From contig JADGJC010000002.1 in assembly GCA_027596075.1 (NCBI GenBank), forward strand, positions 310,001 through 374,000: a DNA stretch of 64,000 bases, in the 5' to 3' direction. Numbering within the stretch: position 1 is the first letter of the stretch; each line of letters begins with the position of its first letter. The translations under genes and the position numbers were made by a program. Positions 21,330 through 32,477 of this stretch are shown one piece after another. This DNA comes from Rhizophlyctis rosea. Taxonomy: Eukaryota > Chytridiomycota > Chytridiomycetes > Rhizophlyctidales > Rhizophlyctidaceae. The notes under the pieces were generated by a model, which was not told where the DNA came from, did not search any database, and saw only the letters and a list, made by a program, of their open reading frames with translations.

Positions 21330-24307
21330 CTACAGCTTTTTGATAGCCGCTCCCATGCCCGTTTCCAAAGGCGCTATGTGAGCAACATCACCATCCCCCA
21401 ACTCGCCCACCGCCTTACATTCCCAACGGGCACCCACTTCCTTTCGCCACAGCACGCACATCAAAATACTCTTCTTTGTGCCGACATCCCCTTTGAACAC
21501 GTACTTGCAGAGCTCTACGTCTTCTATCGCGCTGATAAGGCGAACGTAAGGATGTCTGATATCCCTAAGCAGGCACTGCCAAGCGGACATGCAGAAAACA
21601 AGTGCCCGAACCGTCTTCGGCAAACTCGGAATGTCGATGGTGACGGTATGCTTTCCTTCTTTCGTCTCGTAATTGATGACGTCCCCCGAGTGGATGATGG
21701 CGTTGTTTGTTTCCGCCGATTGCTGGTTGCAATAGGTGATGTGTCCACCAAGGAGCTTGTTCTGGAAGTCGTAGACGGATACGCTGGCATCGAGGAACTT
21801 GGTGTCTGTACCATAGCGCCACGCTTCCTCCATGACGATTTTTTGCAGGTTCGGGGGTGCCGAGAAGGATTCGCCGCGCAGGAGGATTTTGGACACACCA
21901 CGGGATTGGACGCGGGAGAAGTCCATGCCCTTCTTGTGGTAGCCTTTGCGGAGAGAGTTTCGGACGGCTTGTTCCAGTTTTGCGGTGAGGAGTTGCGGGG
22001 AGGGAGGAGTGACGTAACAGGCACGGTAGAAGTCCGGCCATTTGTCGACCGCTAGGATGCGCTTTACCACCGTCTATGGTGAATTGAAAAGTGTAAGTTC
22101 TTGAGTTCTTCAATGCCTGAACAAAGTGAACGATGAATCACATACCTGAAAATCATCAACAACTCTTTTTGGTGGCCGCCCAAACAACTGATCACTCGCA
22201 TCCTTCAAGTCCTGCTCCGTCACACCACCACTCTTGCGGCACATATAAAGGGCGTAACAGTGGAACATCAAAAGTCTCCGAGAAACCTTCCCGCTATCCC
22301 AGCTCTTTCTCAATCTTTCCAAATCCACCTTGACGGACTCCTTCGCCACCACCGACACCTTTGCCAACTCCGGATGGTCCCGACACATCCACAGAACGGC
22401 ACGATCTGCCGTCTCGTCCAATACGGCATTATGAACACGTGGATCGACCCAGGAGAAGGAGGAAAAGGAAAGGAGAGGGAGGAAGTCGCCAAGGGATGGC
22501 ATGGCTTCTTTGGTGCGATTGTTTTCGGAACGGATGAAGGTGGCAACTTGGGTTTCGATCTTGGTGCGTAGGATGGGGTAGACGTCGAAAAAGCCCATTA
22601 GGAGGCGGTGGAGAAGGAAGTAGCATTCAACCGCCCGCGCAGATACGGCCATTCCATGATCGCAAAGAAGGACAATCAGCGTGTTCATCATCTTCGGGAT
22701 AACCTCAAGGACCATATCGGGGGCAAACACCTTCGACCCTCGATGCGACGACATCTTGACCATGAATGCCTGTGCATCCGGAAGACCCCGGCGGAAATGG
22801 TCCTCACTAATGTACACCGGCAACCAATCCGTAAAAGGTGCATTCCAGACTGTTCTCCGAACCTTATCCTCCAAGAACGCCGCCCGACTGATCAACTCCG
22901 CCTCGCACGCGATGTAATCCACCTTGCCCGTCTTGGGATTTTTAGTCCACACGATGGGCATGCCCAACACATCCTCCTCCCACGATGCTTTGGTGATGAA
23001 GCAGCGCATTTCATCTGCGGCATGGTTGGATTCCAGAGCGAAGGCGAGCTTCCAGTCTTGCATCCGAGAAGCAGTGAGTTGTGACCGTGGGTGCCGTCGT
23101 TGCAGGAGTCGGCGCCAGAGAGTCCCGTCCTGGCAGATGGCATTCAAGTGGCGGTTAACGAGAGACAGGGATAGAATGTCGCGAGGGGTTAGTGATGGAA
23201 GGGAGATGATGTGGATGAGGAGTTCGTACGGGATGGTGCCGAAATGCCCAGACTTGGAAACATCAACAGGCTTCTTAGGGGCGGGGTCGATTCGTGTGAT
23301 ATTGGAAGGGTACTTGCCGGTGGAGGGAACGGCGGATGGTGAAGGTGCAATGTGAAGCTTCTGCAGCTCACTAACGGATACGATTTGAGGCGCTATCCGC
23401 ATGGTTTTGGCGGGTTTGGTTAATTTCGGTGGTGATGGTGGGATGGGTTTAGCAACAACCGCTTTTGGTTTCGATTTGGGCTCCGGTGATCCATACTTCT
23501 TTCGCCGTTTGTTCACCACCTCCACCCACTCACCCTCCGCATCTGCAACCTCTACCGGTCTCACTGCAGGCTGCTTCCACGCTGTGGTGGACCAAGCCTT
23601 TGCCTCACTCTGACCGGATGCCGCCTTTCCCTCATTTGGACTCGAATTCATCCCCATCAACGGCCTCACCACAATCCGGACCTCCTGTGCCTTTCGGATC
23701 TCAGCTTCTGTCGGGAATGCTGGCTGAGGCTTCTTGAAGGTATGCCCACAACTCTCCTTGCACTTGAAGAGCTTAGCCTCCCGGAACGCCTCTTCCATAC
23801 CCTCGTTGTCAGCCGCAAACTTCATTGCCGGGTCAAATATGAAGGCTAATCGGAGTAGAAGTATGTTTGGTCAGTGAAAAGTCCAATGTCTGTACAGATA
23901 TGGGATGGCAACACGATCAAATACACACCTTGCAACTGAACCAAAACACTCCTAACCGAATAACTCCCCGACCACCCCTCATACGGCTTCACCTTCCCGT
24001 CCTCAAGCATATCCAAACAAACCCTCGGACCCTCCAAAGTCCTCACAACATTTTCATGCGGCACATACGTCGTCAAAATGAGTTTCGGTGGGTTTAAGGG
24101 GTAAGTTGTCGGGAATACCAAAACCAGATGGATCAAGAACCCCGTATCCGGATTCCGGAGGTTCGCATGCCATTCATAAATGTTTTCGGGGAGGGGCGCG
24201 GCGGATATGTTGGTGTCGATAGGGTTGGTGGTGAGTTCGGTGAGGTCGCGAAGGAGACGGCGGGTGGAGGCGGGGAGGGGGACGATTGTGGTGGTTGCGC
24301 CTAGCAT
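21330..24307 (-). CDS. UBC (E2) - F-box - TerD fusion protein
   Basis: Three exons fit in phase (23929-24307, 22146-23845, 21330-22073) and code 940 residues. Residues 1-150 are a ubiquitin-conjugating (UBC) fold: YEWHANLRNPDTGFLIHLVLVFP, PLNPPKL, then VCLDML with the catalytic-position Cys, and WSGSYSVRSVLVQLQ continuing across the first intron. The usual HPN triad reads HEN. A Pro/Lys-rich linker follows. An F-box lies near residues 330-375 (TIPYELLIHIISLPSLTPRD, LVNRHLNAICQDGTLWRRL). A helical region of about 350 residues leads to a C-terminal TerD domain (about 785-925), recognised by KFLDASVSVYD, NNAIIHSGDVIN and VLWRKEVGARWECKAVGEL. TerD proteins are calcium-binding stress proteins best known in bacteria. 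The UBC-to-rest junction lies inside the UBC fold itself, so this is one gene. Confidence 0.85.
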
Positions 24308-24897
24308 AATATTGATGATGAACGGATTGGATTGGTGTAGAGGATAGCAAGTGAGAAGCACTCGATATACCAGGCGCTTGGAGGGATGTCGGGGAATGGC
24401 GAGGACACTGGGCTGTATTTATGTGCGATAAACGATGGCTGCTCCCGGACCCCATTTGGACGGGAGCGGCGGCACAGTCGCTGCAAAGGCACAGCACAAA
24501 CGCGTGGTGGTGTGGAGTGCTTTGCTGTGCTGCCTGTGCAGGTGCATTGTGCACACGCCTGGACTGCTGTGCAGCTGCAGGCAATGGGCAACAAAATATT
24601 GACATTCTGGACTGATAAGATAATCTGGACCACACTCGAACATCAGGAACTGGTGGATGCGATCAATTTTCCAATCAACTCCGCAAATGATGAAACGATG
24701 CAGCATATGAGAAGATGCAAATCAAGCACTGTCTGATTTTCAAGATTTTTATTCCCTGTTAAGAAAAGGGAACTTGAAACGCCTCTCTCATAGTGCAGAA
24801 AAGGAACTCCGTTTGCAGAGCTTACAAGCTCTGGAATTCATAAATGCCACAAGCCAGAATAGAAATTCCATGTTGGCTAAATGGGGCAACTGCATAT
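24308..24897. other. Intergenic, 590 bp
   Basis: Holds the promoter of the UBC-F-box-TerD gene and the 3' region of GPATCH1. Open frames on both strands at 24,380-24,740 are cysteine-rich shadows without a recognisable domain. Confidence 0.5.
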
Positions 24898-27800
24898 TTA
24901 CATGAAGTCAGCAGCCGATGCCCGACCCCGCTTGCTCGGCACCACCCTATCAACCAGCGGTTGGGATGATGGTACCGCAATTGGCACCTGTTCCCCCTCC
25001 TCCCGCCTTCCAACACCCACCTTCCCACTCGACCCTTCCAACGGCAACAAGAACCCCTCCCCAACCCCAACTCCCACATCAATTGACTGCCGCTTCCGTT
25101 TCCTCCGATCATTATACCCATCCCGTGCATCACCACTCCCCCTATCACGCCATTCCTCCTCCCCTTCTTCCACCGATGAACCCCTATCCCCACCACTCCT
25201 CTTCTTCTTCCTACTCTCCCTCCCCTCCTTCTTCCGCTTCTTCTTATCCTTCTTCCGTTTCTTCTTCTCCTCACTCTTCTTCTTCTTTTTCTTATGTGAC
25301 CGGCTACTATTACTATCTTTCCTTTTCCGTTTCCTCGCCTCCCGCTCACTGTCCGAATCATCGTCTGACGAAGAGGACGTCACGGATGAGCCCTGCGATT
25401 CTGCATCGGATACGACATCGTGGCGCCTCCGCTTTTGCGAGCGGACGTCATGCAAGGAGGAAGTGGTGGGTGAAGGTTGAGTCAAATCGGCAGGCTGTTG
25501 TGGTGGACGATATGCTGTTGGTGATGCTGCAGGTTTGTCGAGGGATGGCACATCTCCTAGTGGTTGCTGAGGGTCTGAGAAAGCGGGTGGCGATCCGACT
25601 TTTATGACCTGGCGCTCCCCTTCTCCTTCAGGTTGCTTCGCCTCCCCCGCTTGAGATGGAAGATTACTTGGCATTTCCACAGTTGTAGCTTCTACCTTAG
25701 CAGCAGACTTGACAGTCAGATCCTTCCCACGGTCTTCTTTCCGTCGAAATAGAGGCCGGAATGTGGGCGGGGGCAACGGTGCATTCGACGTGACCTTTGC
25801 CTTCGCCTCCGGGACTGCTTTTGCGATTGCGACAGGCATGCCGGGAAGGGATGGTGCGGGTGGCTGAAGACACAATACAAGAGGTCACTATGACATTGTG
25901 ATGCAACACTGCAAAGCTTTTCCCACCTTCTGATCCTCCTCCTCTTCACTCTCCTCCTCAGATTCAGAATCCGCAAAGATCGCCTTGAAAATGTCCATCG
26001 GAGGTCGTTGGGGCTCATCCACTGTATCCTCCACAACAGACCCCTCCACCTCACCCGCAACCGAGTCCCTGCCCAGCATCTCCGTAACGGGCGCCACTTC
26101 CGCTTTACTTTCACGAACGCCAGCAAACTCCGTGCCCGCAAATCGTTTGTCCCGTTCCATGATCAGCTCCTCCATGGCAGATCTGTTCAACACGTCTTTC
26201 TCAGCCGCCAACTCCGCAGCAGTAGGCGTTTCCTCCTTTTCCCCCTTCTTTTTGGCATACGGATCAGGTACATTGAAACGCTTGCACAGTAATGCCACCG
26301 GTTTCCATTCCACAGTGCTTCGGGTCAATCGTCCATACATATTGGATGCCGCGGCATGGGTTGCATGCTGTAAGATGTACAGGTTCAGTTTCCATTTCGT
26401 AAGAGCACGAAAACTGTTGTCAGCAGTACCTCGCGCGCTTCATCCGCTGTTGACAATCCTCCCTTGTCCGGTGCCAATTCAGATGATGATGTGAATCGTG
26501 ATGCCATCATGGTTGACAGTGGTCTATATAGCATTGCGGCCTTTGCAAACTCGGTGGGCTCATGGTCTCTGTCTCTTGCACTCAGGTGCTGTGATAGGAT
26601 GCGCTTAATACCAATTCTTTGAGCGAATAAGCTCATCGAACCCTTTTTAACCTACCATAGGAGGGTCAATATAATCAATAGCCACGCCCGCTTGAACTTC
26701 CAAGAACCTCTTGTAACGGCGCTGTTTCTCAATATCATTGCCAAAAGGCATGAAGCCCTTCAAAGCCGCCTCCGCAACATCCTTGCCGACCAAAGGTGGA
26801 CCCTCCTTCTTAGCAGCTGATTCCTCTTTCTTTTCCTTCTGCGCCGTCGCTCTTTCGATGAACTGCTGCAGACGATCCTGTTCTTTGATCGGCAAGAAGG
26901 AAAACACAGAACGCGTGGGTCCTTTCAAAGCTTCTTCTCCGAGAATATCTCGTCTCTGATCCGCCGTCAGCTGGGGTTGTTGTTGACCTGGCTGTGCCGC
27001 TGGCACACGTGCAGGTGGCGGCGCGTCCTCTGCGAATTTATGAAGAGGAATGAAATCTGCTGGTACTTCTGGCGGGGGGTATCTGGCCAGGAAGAAGTTA
27101 TTTCACCCATCCAAATGCTGCAGCGATCTCATTGTACCCACCCCTTGGAAATGACCAACGGGGTTCGTGCCAGCACAAATCCTCGTAGTGGGGGGCGCCC
27201 ATCACTGCAGAATTGGGCCTCCCGAGTCTGGACGGGCTGGGCCGGACGTTACTAAGGCTCTTACCAAGAAACTGACGCTCTTACTAAGAAACTGATCGGT
27301 AAACCCACCTGCATGCTGCCAACGGGCTGGGCCTGCGGCTTGCTTGCTCGACCATGAAGTCGTTCCGCAAAAGGGCGCTCGTCGTCCTCATCATCAATCA
27401 CAGTACCAAATCCTCCCGCGCCCCCACCGTATACGTCCTCGTCATCGTCGTCTTCAAATATACCAACACCGAACCCTCCTGCACAGTCATGATCAAAGTA
27501 AGTTGGCAAGAACTTCAAGCCTTCGAGTCACCAAAATCTACCTCTGTTGTCCTTCTTGGCCATTTGAGCGGCTCCCTTCTTCTGCCGCCCGTCACCTGAT
27601 ATGGTGGGTAGAAGTCAATGTCTTTAATTGTTCGACGATATCGTCAGCTTCAAAGGCATCATTGCGAGCTGATTGTCTCAATCAGACATGAATACATACT
27701 TGAGCCATCCACTGTTTTCCTCCCCACGAATTCAGGAGCGTCCTTGAAAGGATTGAAGCCAATCCCGTACACATCAGATTTCGCTACCAAGCGTACAACT

Positions 27801-28885
27801 GTTGTGTTCTTCGGGGCAAACAAGTGTTCTGCGGCATGAATATCTTCCTCTTCACCTGATCATGATGTAAATGAGCAAGAAGGGAATACCCTCCAAGTAC
27901 AGACGCGAGCTACACACCTTCTGTACGTTTACGTTTTGCTCTAGGACCGACACCGTGGCCTTCTCTCCAGCCCATTTGACGAAGAAGCTTGACACCCACT
28001 GGATCCTTTGGGGGCCCAATCAGATCCTCCACCAATCGTCCAGGCAAAGGTCCAACCGCGCTGTCGCAAAACACGGTTAAGGCAGCTGCAGATCAAAGAC
28101 TCCACTTCGGACTTGAGGAGCTTATTCATATATACCTTGTTTCAGCTTCCATTGTTTTGGACGCCGCTTTCTTTCGAGCCAATTCACGCTCTGTACCTCC
28201 CAATATGTCAAATTCATCGGTTGCCGCGACCTGCTTCGTGCTGGCCAAATCCTGTTGACAAATTTCAAAATTAGCCGGATTCAGTTCATAGTATGACACC
28301 AAGTCCTTACCGCCAGATCTTCCTCATCCATGAAATCTTCTGGTCGTGCACCTGATTGTACACCTGATTGACCGGATCGTGACGAACGCGACGAAACAAA
28401 CTGTGATGGTTGCCACCCTGAAGAATAAGGGTGAGCCCACTGTAAATTCAACGTCCACAGACAAACAAAGCCCGAGCTACCTTCTTTGGACCCGACGGTA
28501 TTGAAATATCCTGCCGAGAAACCACCAGTGAACGCGCCGTGCAGACGCTTTCGTCCTTTTTCATCACGGACCTGGAAGGTATAGTCAAGAGGAACACCAA
28601 TGAACGAACAGTTTTCGACAGCTTCATCCAATTCTGCGAGCAAAGACTGACCTCTTGAAGATGTAATGGCAGAAACTTGTTTCTAACCCGGGCGCGAACA
28701 TCGCCAGCACTGGCAGGTTGTTCGGTACCCATTTGCACGAAGGAGGATGGAGTATTCCTGCCTAACCCCGCACCTCCACCACCACCTCCACCTTGACTTG
28801 AGTGTCCGACTTTCCCTTTGCTCCTCCAACTATCCTCCTCTTCGTCCTCATCTTGGAAAGACAGGTTGTACGTCCTTTTCGACAT
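24898..28885 (-). CDS. GPATCH1: GPATCH1, G-patch spliceosomal protein
   Basis: A nuclear protein of catalytically active spliceosomes; the G-patch usually activates a DEAH helicase. Multi-exon. Family landmarks in order: [20 protein letters not shown] and [10 protein letters not shown] with [10 protein letters not shown] (about 28,320-28,590, the DUF1604 region); the G-patch [20 protein letters not shown] (about 27,930-27,990); [19 protein letters not shown] (27,450-27,500); [10 protein letters not shown] (about 27,070); [15 protein letters not shown] [32 protein letters not shown] with [12 protein letters not shown] (26,230-26,340); [19 protein letters not shown]; and a very lysine-rich tail ending at 24898. 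The start ATG at 28885 begins [11 protein letters not shown]; an upstream in-frame ATG exists at 28954. One intron (about 27,090-27,310) is unusually long and contains a small duplication. Confidence 0.92.
27257..27295. repeat. Near-perfect 20-bp tandem duplication in a GPATCH1 intron
   Basis: GCTCTTACCAAGAAACTGA at 27257-27275 is repeated at 27277-27295 with one mismatch. It falls in the one long intron of GPATCH1 (about 220 nt against the usual 60-80), so the duplication may have lengthened the intron. Confidence 0.7.
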
Positions 28886-28990
28886 TGTGGGGTGATGGGA
28901 AGACAATGATGAGACAGGCGACCACAGCAACCACACCCGAACTTTGGCCTGCAAGGAGCAGCTGCGGAATGATCACAGGCATGATGTGGG

Positions 28991-28997
28991 TGAGTCA
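28991..28997. promoter_or_regulatory. Gcn4/AP-1-type site TGAGTCA
   Basis: Matches the Gcn4 response element of fungal general amino-acid control. It lies about 720 bp upstream of ILV2 and 106 bp upstream of GPATCH1. Confidence 0.45.
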
Positions 28998-29055
28998 TGA
29001 TGGCTCACGCGTCAAAGAACCCTGAGTTTTGTCCCAGGGTCCATGTTGACAGGGG

Positions 29056-29062
29056 TGACTCA
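29056..29062. promoter_or_regulatory. Gcn4/AP-1-type site TGACTCA
   Basis: A second copy of the core, 65 bp from the first. Paired sites near an amino-acid biosynthetic gene fit Gcn4 control of ILV2, although the distance to ILV2 is long. Confidence 0.45.
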
Positions 29063-29712
29063 CCCAACCAACCCCCCACACAGACCCACTCCCCGATCGC
29101 GTATAACCCCTTTGGGCATATCGATGATAAGATGAGATTGATGCATCTGATTGGTTGACAGCAATGACAATTCATCAAGCCCCATTTTGCAATGGATCCA
29201 AGCCACCCACAGTGGGGTGTGCACCACCACCATCCATCCCAGTTGGCACCCCCACCTGCAAATTTCCCGAGGACACAAACATTTGGAGCTGATGCTCATA
29301 AATATTTTACCTACAAGTTCCTGGCTGCTCTCATTCCCAAGAACTGAGAACACGGAACGGGATACCCACTCCTCAAACCACCACATAGTATCCCCGGCTT
29401 GTTTTTGTATTGGTCAAGGTACGCTACCGCCACCTTCCCCGCTGGATCCGCGTTTGTTTACTCATGGCTCATATGGTTATTTTTATCCTCTCCAGCAGCC
29501 GCGCATATTGCTGAAGACGAGAGGAACTCCTGTTTTCTTTGCAACCAGCAGGACTTAGACACTCACTAGATCTCCATTTTCACCTCGTAAGTAATGTTTG
29601 AAGTCTTGTATCTTCTGTGCGAGTGGTTCTCTGGGTTATTGTTGTGCTCTGTCTAATGCATACCCGACCAACTCATTATCGGCACCTATTACACAGCTCC
29701 CAAAAAGCTGTC

Positions 29713-32184
29713 ATGTTCACCGTAAGATCATGCGCACGGATCGCTCCGCGCCGCAACCCTCTTGCAAATCCCTCATCATCTCCCCTTCTCGCTGCTCAAC
29801 GAAGATGTCAAGCTTCTGCAGCAAGGTTAGTCTCGAATTCACATTAACAGGAGTCCGTGCGGGCCATGGATGTATTAAATCATTCTACCACAGTGCTGCG
29901 GCACAAGTACATGCCGCTCCCGAACCAGCAAAGAAGGCATCCAAAGCACCAGCAACACCCAAACCACAAGCTGCGCAAGCAGCCAAACCCGCTCCCCTCG
30001 CTGACTCCCAATTCGTCGGAATGACTGGAGGAGAAATCTTCCACGAAATGATGCTTAGACAAGGCGTTAAAGTGGTGTTCGGTTACCCTGGTGGTGCCAT
30101 TCTCCCCGTTTACGATGCCATTTACAACAGTGACTACTTTGACTTTGTCCTTCCTCGGCATGAGCAAGGAGCAGGTCACATGGCTGAGGGTTATGCGCGT
30201 GTCACGTAAGTTCCGGTATCTCCACGTGCTGTCCTATTGGGGACTTTGCTGACGTACGGGTTCGCACTTCTTCCCAGTGGAAAGCCTGGTGTTGTCCTTG
30301 TCACGTCTGGTCCTGGCGCAACCAACGTCATCACTCCCATGCAGGATGCCTTGATGGACGGTCTTCCCATGGTCGTTTTCTCTGGACAGGTCGCCACGGG
30401 TGCCATTGGTACCGATGCTTTCCAGGAAGCTGACGTTGTGGGCATCAGTCGCTCCTGCACAAAGTGGAACGTTTTGGTCAGGGATATCTCTGAGTTGCCC
30501 CGTCGCATCAACGAAGCTTTCGAAATCGCCACATCCGGCCGACCTGGACCCGTGTTGGTTGACCTCCCCAAAGACGTCACTGCTGCGATTTTGAAGAACC
30601 CTATCCCTGGCGGCATCAACCCAGCCATCCCTGGCCGTAAGGTCACTGTTAAGTCCAACGAACCCTCCCCCGCAACCATGGCAGCCATCGAGAAGGTCGC
30701 GAAGGCTGTGAACAAGGCCCAAAAGCCCATCATGCTTGTCGGTGCCGGTGTCTTGGCTTCGCCCGAAGGTCCCGCCGTCGTTAAGGAGCTCGCGAAGAAG
30801 GCCAACATCCCTGTCACTACCACCCTCCAAGGTCTTGGAGCCTTTGACGAACTTGACGAACTCAGTCTGCACATGCTTGGAATGCACGGAGCCGCATACG
30901 CCAACCTTGCCATGCAAAGCGCTGACGCCATCATCACTCTTGGAGCTCGCTTCGATGACCGTATCACCGGAACCTTGAAGAGTGAGTTTTTCATCATCAG
31001 TTTGCGACTTGCGTTAGGAGGAGGAGAGTATTGACTGCTTATTATGCAGCATTCGCTCCGGCCGCCAAGAAGGCCGCTATGAGTGGACGGGGTGGTATCT
31101 TCCACTTTGAAATCATGCCGAAGAACATCAACAAGGTTGTCGAGGTTACGCAGGCTGTGGAGGGAGACGTCACCAGCAACCTCAAGCATTTGTTGCCTCT
31201 CATCAACGAGCGGCCAAAGGGAGCATGGATCAAGCAGCTTGCCGAGTGGAAGTTCAAGTACCCGTTCTCGTTCGAGCCATCAAAGGCTGGAGCACCGTTG
31301 AAGCCTCAGGAAGTCATTCAGGAGTTGAACAGGCAGACTGAGCACATGAAGGACAAGGTTATCATTTCCACTGGTGTGGGACAACATCAGATGTGGGCTG
31401 CTCAGTACTTCAGGTATGTCAATCTCCACTGATTTGAACTCCAGTTTGCCTGCCGAGTTGACATTGAACTTTTAATTTCATAAGATGGCGCCACCCCCGC
31501 ACGATGGTCACTTCCGGTGGTTTGGGTACGATGGGTTTCGGTCTTCCATCAGCTATTGGGGCCAAGGTTGGCGCACCCGACAAGATCGTTGTGGACATTG
31601 ACGGTGACGCATCCTTCTCCATGACGGCCATGGAGTTGCAAACCGCGCGGCAGTTCAACATTGGTGTCAAGGCTTTGGTTTTGAACAATGATTTCCAGGG
31701 GATGGTGGGTTTCTGGTCATGAGTTTGAACTGGATCAATTGAAATGGCCGCACGCTTATATATGCACTCTTTCACTCACCAACAGGTGAAACAATGGCAA
31801 GACCTCTTCTACGACAAGCGGTATTCAGCAACCGCCATGCGGAATCCGGACTTTGTGAAGTTGGCTGAGTCCATGGGATGTAAGGCTCTTCGTGTGCGGA
31901 CTAAGGAGGAGTTGCCGGAGGTTATGGCGGAATTCTTGGAGACGGAGGAGCCGGTGCTTTTGGAGGCTGTTGTGGAGAAGCATGAACATGTGTACCCTAT
32001 GGTGCCGGCTGGACGGGCTTTGCATGAGGTGGGTGATTGTGGTCATCTTGATTGCTGGGAACGTTTCTGTTTGTGTGGGATGCGTGTCTAATGATGGCTT
32101 TTGTTTTCCTCCCAGATGGAGCTTGGCACTATGCAAATCGACGAGCCACACCATAAATTCACAAATAGCTATATGGCCCCCTAA
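29713..32184 (+). CDS. ILV2: Acetolactate synthase catalytic subunit (ILV2)
   Basis: Thiamine-diphosphate enzyme of mitochondrial valine, leucine and isoleucine synthesis (pyruvate to acetolactate). Exon ends placed: 29713-29825, 29894-30205, 30278-30981, then further exons to TAA 32182-32184. The N-terminus is Arg/Ser/Ala-rich, a mitochondrial presequence. Conserved segments: FGYPGGAILPVYDAI, LPRHEQGAGHMAEGYAR, VTSGPGATN, GTDAFQEADVVGISRSCTKW, GDASFSMTAMELQTA (the GDG-type metal motif region) and QGMVKQWQDLFY with the herbicide-site Trp. The residue equal to yeast Pro192 (QVPTS) is Ala here (QVATG). C-terminal exon is MELGTMQIDEPHH after the intron near 32,028-32,115. Divergent from GPATCH1. 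Confidence 0.96.
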
Positions 32185-32477
32185 ATTCGTGTAGCCTAGG
32201 GTAGGATCACGAGGATTTATGATCAGGAGGATTTATGAAAGCAGTGCTTTCTAGATATTTGGTCTTGCGATTCAGCAAGTCATGCTTTGTTTATCTAAAC
32301 CGTCGTTATGTAAATACATATTCTAGAATTTTTGTGTGAGTGAGAAAGAGGTGTCTCCTGCGATGGTAGAAGCATGGAGAGTTGACATGGAGATGAACCA
32401 GCATCCGTGAAGCATGCGTATTTACATGTTGTACGACTTTGCTGGGCACCTGCTTCCAATCAAACCTTGTTCCACCA

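Larger units (their letters stand above)
28886..29712. promoter_or_regulatory. Divergent promoter region of GPATCH1 and ILV2
   Basis: About 830 bp between two start codons. It contains two Gcn4-type TGASTCA sites near the GPATCH1 side (listed separately) and a GATAAG motif at 29126-29131 that fits fungal GATA nitrogen regulators. I saw no open frame worth reporting. Confidence 0.5.

Noticed and set aside
21378..22055. 225-residue plus-strand open frame
   Set aside because: Antisense shadow of the TerD exon.
25000..25480. Plus-strand frames rich in Ser, Phe, Pro and Leu
   Set aside because: They are the antisense shadow of the lysine- and arginine-rich GPATCH1 tail.
30191..31189. Long 332-residue minus-strand open frame
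   Set aside because: It lies antisense to ILV2 coding exons, whose conserved residues explain the sequence.
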